Source: SZUA-254 sp035292425
GTDB taxonomy: Bacteria > Bacteroidota > Ignavibacteria > UBA10030 > SZUA-254
Reading direction: 5' to 3'
Assembly (NCBI GenBank): GCA_035292425.1
Contig: DATDQD010000328.1
Span: forward strand, 1 to 6,023
Length of the DNA: 6,023 nt
The notes beneath the pieces are model-generated. The model was not told the DNA's origin. It was given only the letters and a program-made list of their open reading frames with translations, and ran no database searches. A program made the position numbers and the translations under genes. Of this stretch, positions 5,751 to 6,023 are shown piece by piece. How positions within the stretch are numbered: position 1 is the stretch's first letter; each line of letters opens with the position of its first letter.

Positions 5751-6023
5751 ATGAAAATTCTCACCTATATCGAGGCGATCAGCGAAGGGCTCCGGGAGGA
5801 GATGCGCCGCGACCCGTCGGTCTTCCTCCTCGGCGAGGACATCGGGGCGTTCGGCGGCGCCTTCAAGGTGACCAAGGGGTTCATCGAGGAATTCGGCGCA
5901 GAGCGGGTGATCGACACCGTGCTCGCCGAAGGCGCCATCATCGGAGCTGCGACCGGCGCCGCGATCGCCGGACTCAAACCGGTCGCGGAAATGCAGTTTT
6001 CCGATTTCATTGCGAACGGCTTC
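5751..6023 (+). CDS. 2-oxoacid dehydrogenase E1 component, beta subunit, partial (continues past the right edge)
   Basis: This is the beta subunit partner of the E1-alpha encoded just upstream; it contributes the glutamate that activates ThDP and part of the E2 contact. The 91 residues visible, out of about 325 expected, begin MKILTYIEAISEGLREEM and include FLLGEDIGAFGGAFKVTKG (25-43), RVIDTVLAEGAIIG (52-65) with the probable activating glutamate E60, and LKPVAEMQFSDFI (75-87). The IDT signature before the glutamate is closer to pyruvate-type beta subunits than to the FNxP signature in the fused E1. The position usually held by proline (DTP) is V57 here. No stop occurs before the edge, so the cut is due to the window. 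An E2 acyltransferase gene would be expected downstream, but it cannot be seen. This partial gene and the beta half of the fused E1 are clearly paralogous. Confidence 0.93.
   Translation, partial: MKILTYIEAISEGLREEMRRDPSVFLLGEDIGAFGGAFKVTKGFIEEFGAERVIDTVLAEGAIIGAATGAAIAGLKPVAEMQFSDFIANGF

Noticed and set aside
3655..5764. Two long antisense open frames opposite the fused E1 and the separate E1-alpha
   Set aside because: No family motifs and composition typical of mirrored GC-rich codons; the + strand genes have intact catalytic motifs throughout.

Overview
The window comes from a GC-rich bacterial chromosome. It holds most of a 2-oxoacid dehydrogenase / lipoate operon on the + strand, divergent from a truncated smpB gene on the - strand. 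The codon use of all genes looks alike, and no mobile element, CRISPR, tRNA or rRNA was seen. The taxon cannot be fixed from this sequence. A single-chain E1-alpha/E1-beta fusion is well known in the Bacteroidota/Chlorobiota/Ignavibacteriota neighbourhood, so a high-GC member of that broad group is a reasonable but unproven guess.

Layout. Positions 1-291 (-) encode the N-terminal 97 residues of SmpB, the tmRNA-binding protein; the gene runs off the left edge. Positions 292-487 are a divergent intergenic region, visibly richer in A+T than the genes. It has candidate promoters facing both ways and, just before the first operon gene, a small hairpin followed by a T run that looks like an attenuator or terminator. 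The + strand operon then reads: lpd (E3, dihydrolipoyl dehydrogenase, 488-1882), lipB (octanoyltransferase, 1913-2608), a fused E1-alpha/E1-beta 2-oxoacid decarboxylase (2608-4698, sharing one base with the lipB stop codon), a separate E1-alpha (4709-5746), and the start of a separate E1-beta (5751 to the right edge). Gaps between genes are 30 bp, -1 bp, 10 bp and 4 bp, so one polycistronic transcript is likely.

How they work together. The E1 enzymes decarboxylate a 2-oxoacid with thiamine diphosphate and pass the acyl group to the lipoyl domain of an E2, which is not in the window. LipB supplies the octanoyl precursor of lipoate on E2 (LipA, which inserts the sulfurs, is not visible). Lpd reoxidises the dihydrolipoyl arm with NAD+. 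The most notable feature is two different E1 architectures in tandem. The fused one carries motifs resembling branched-chain 2-oxoacid dehydrogenases, and the split one looks more like pyruvate/acetoin-type E1. They may share the single E3 and the lipoylation gene. I see no evidence of an entirely new system; the interest lies in this paired-E1 arrangement, the repeat-built linker in the fusion, and the leader hairpin.
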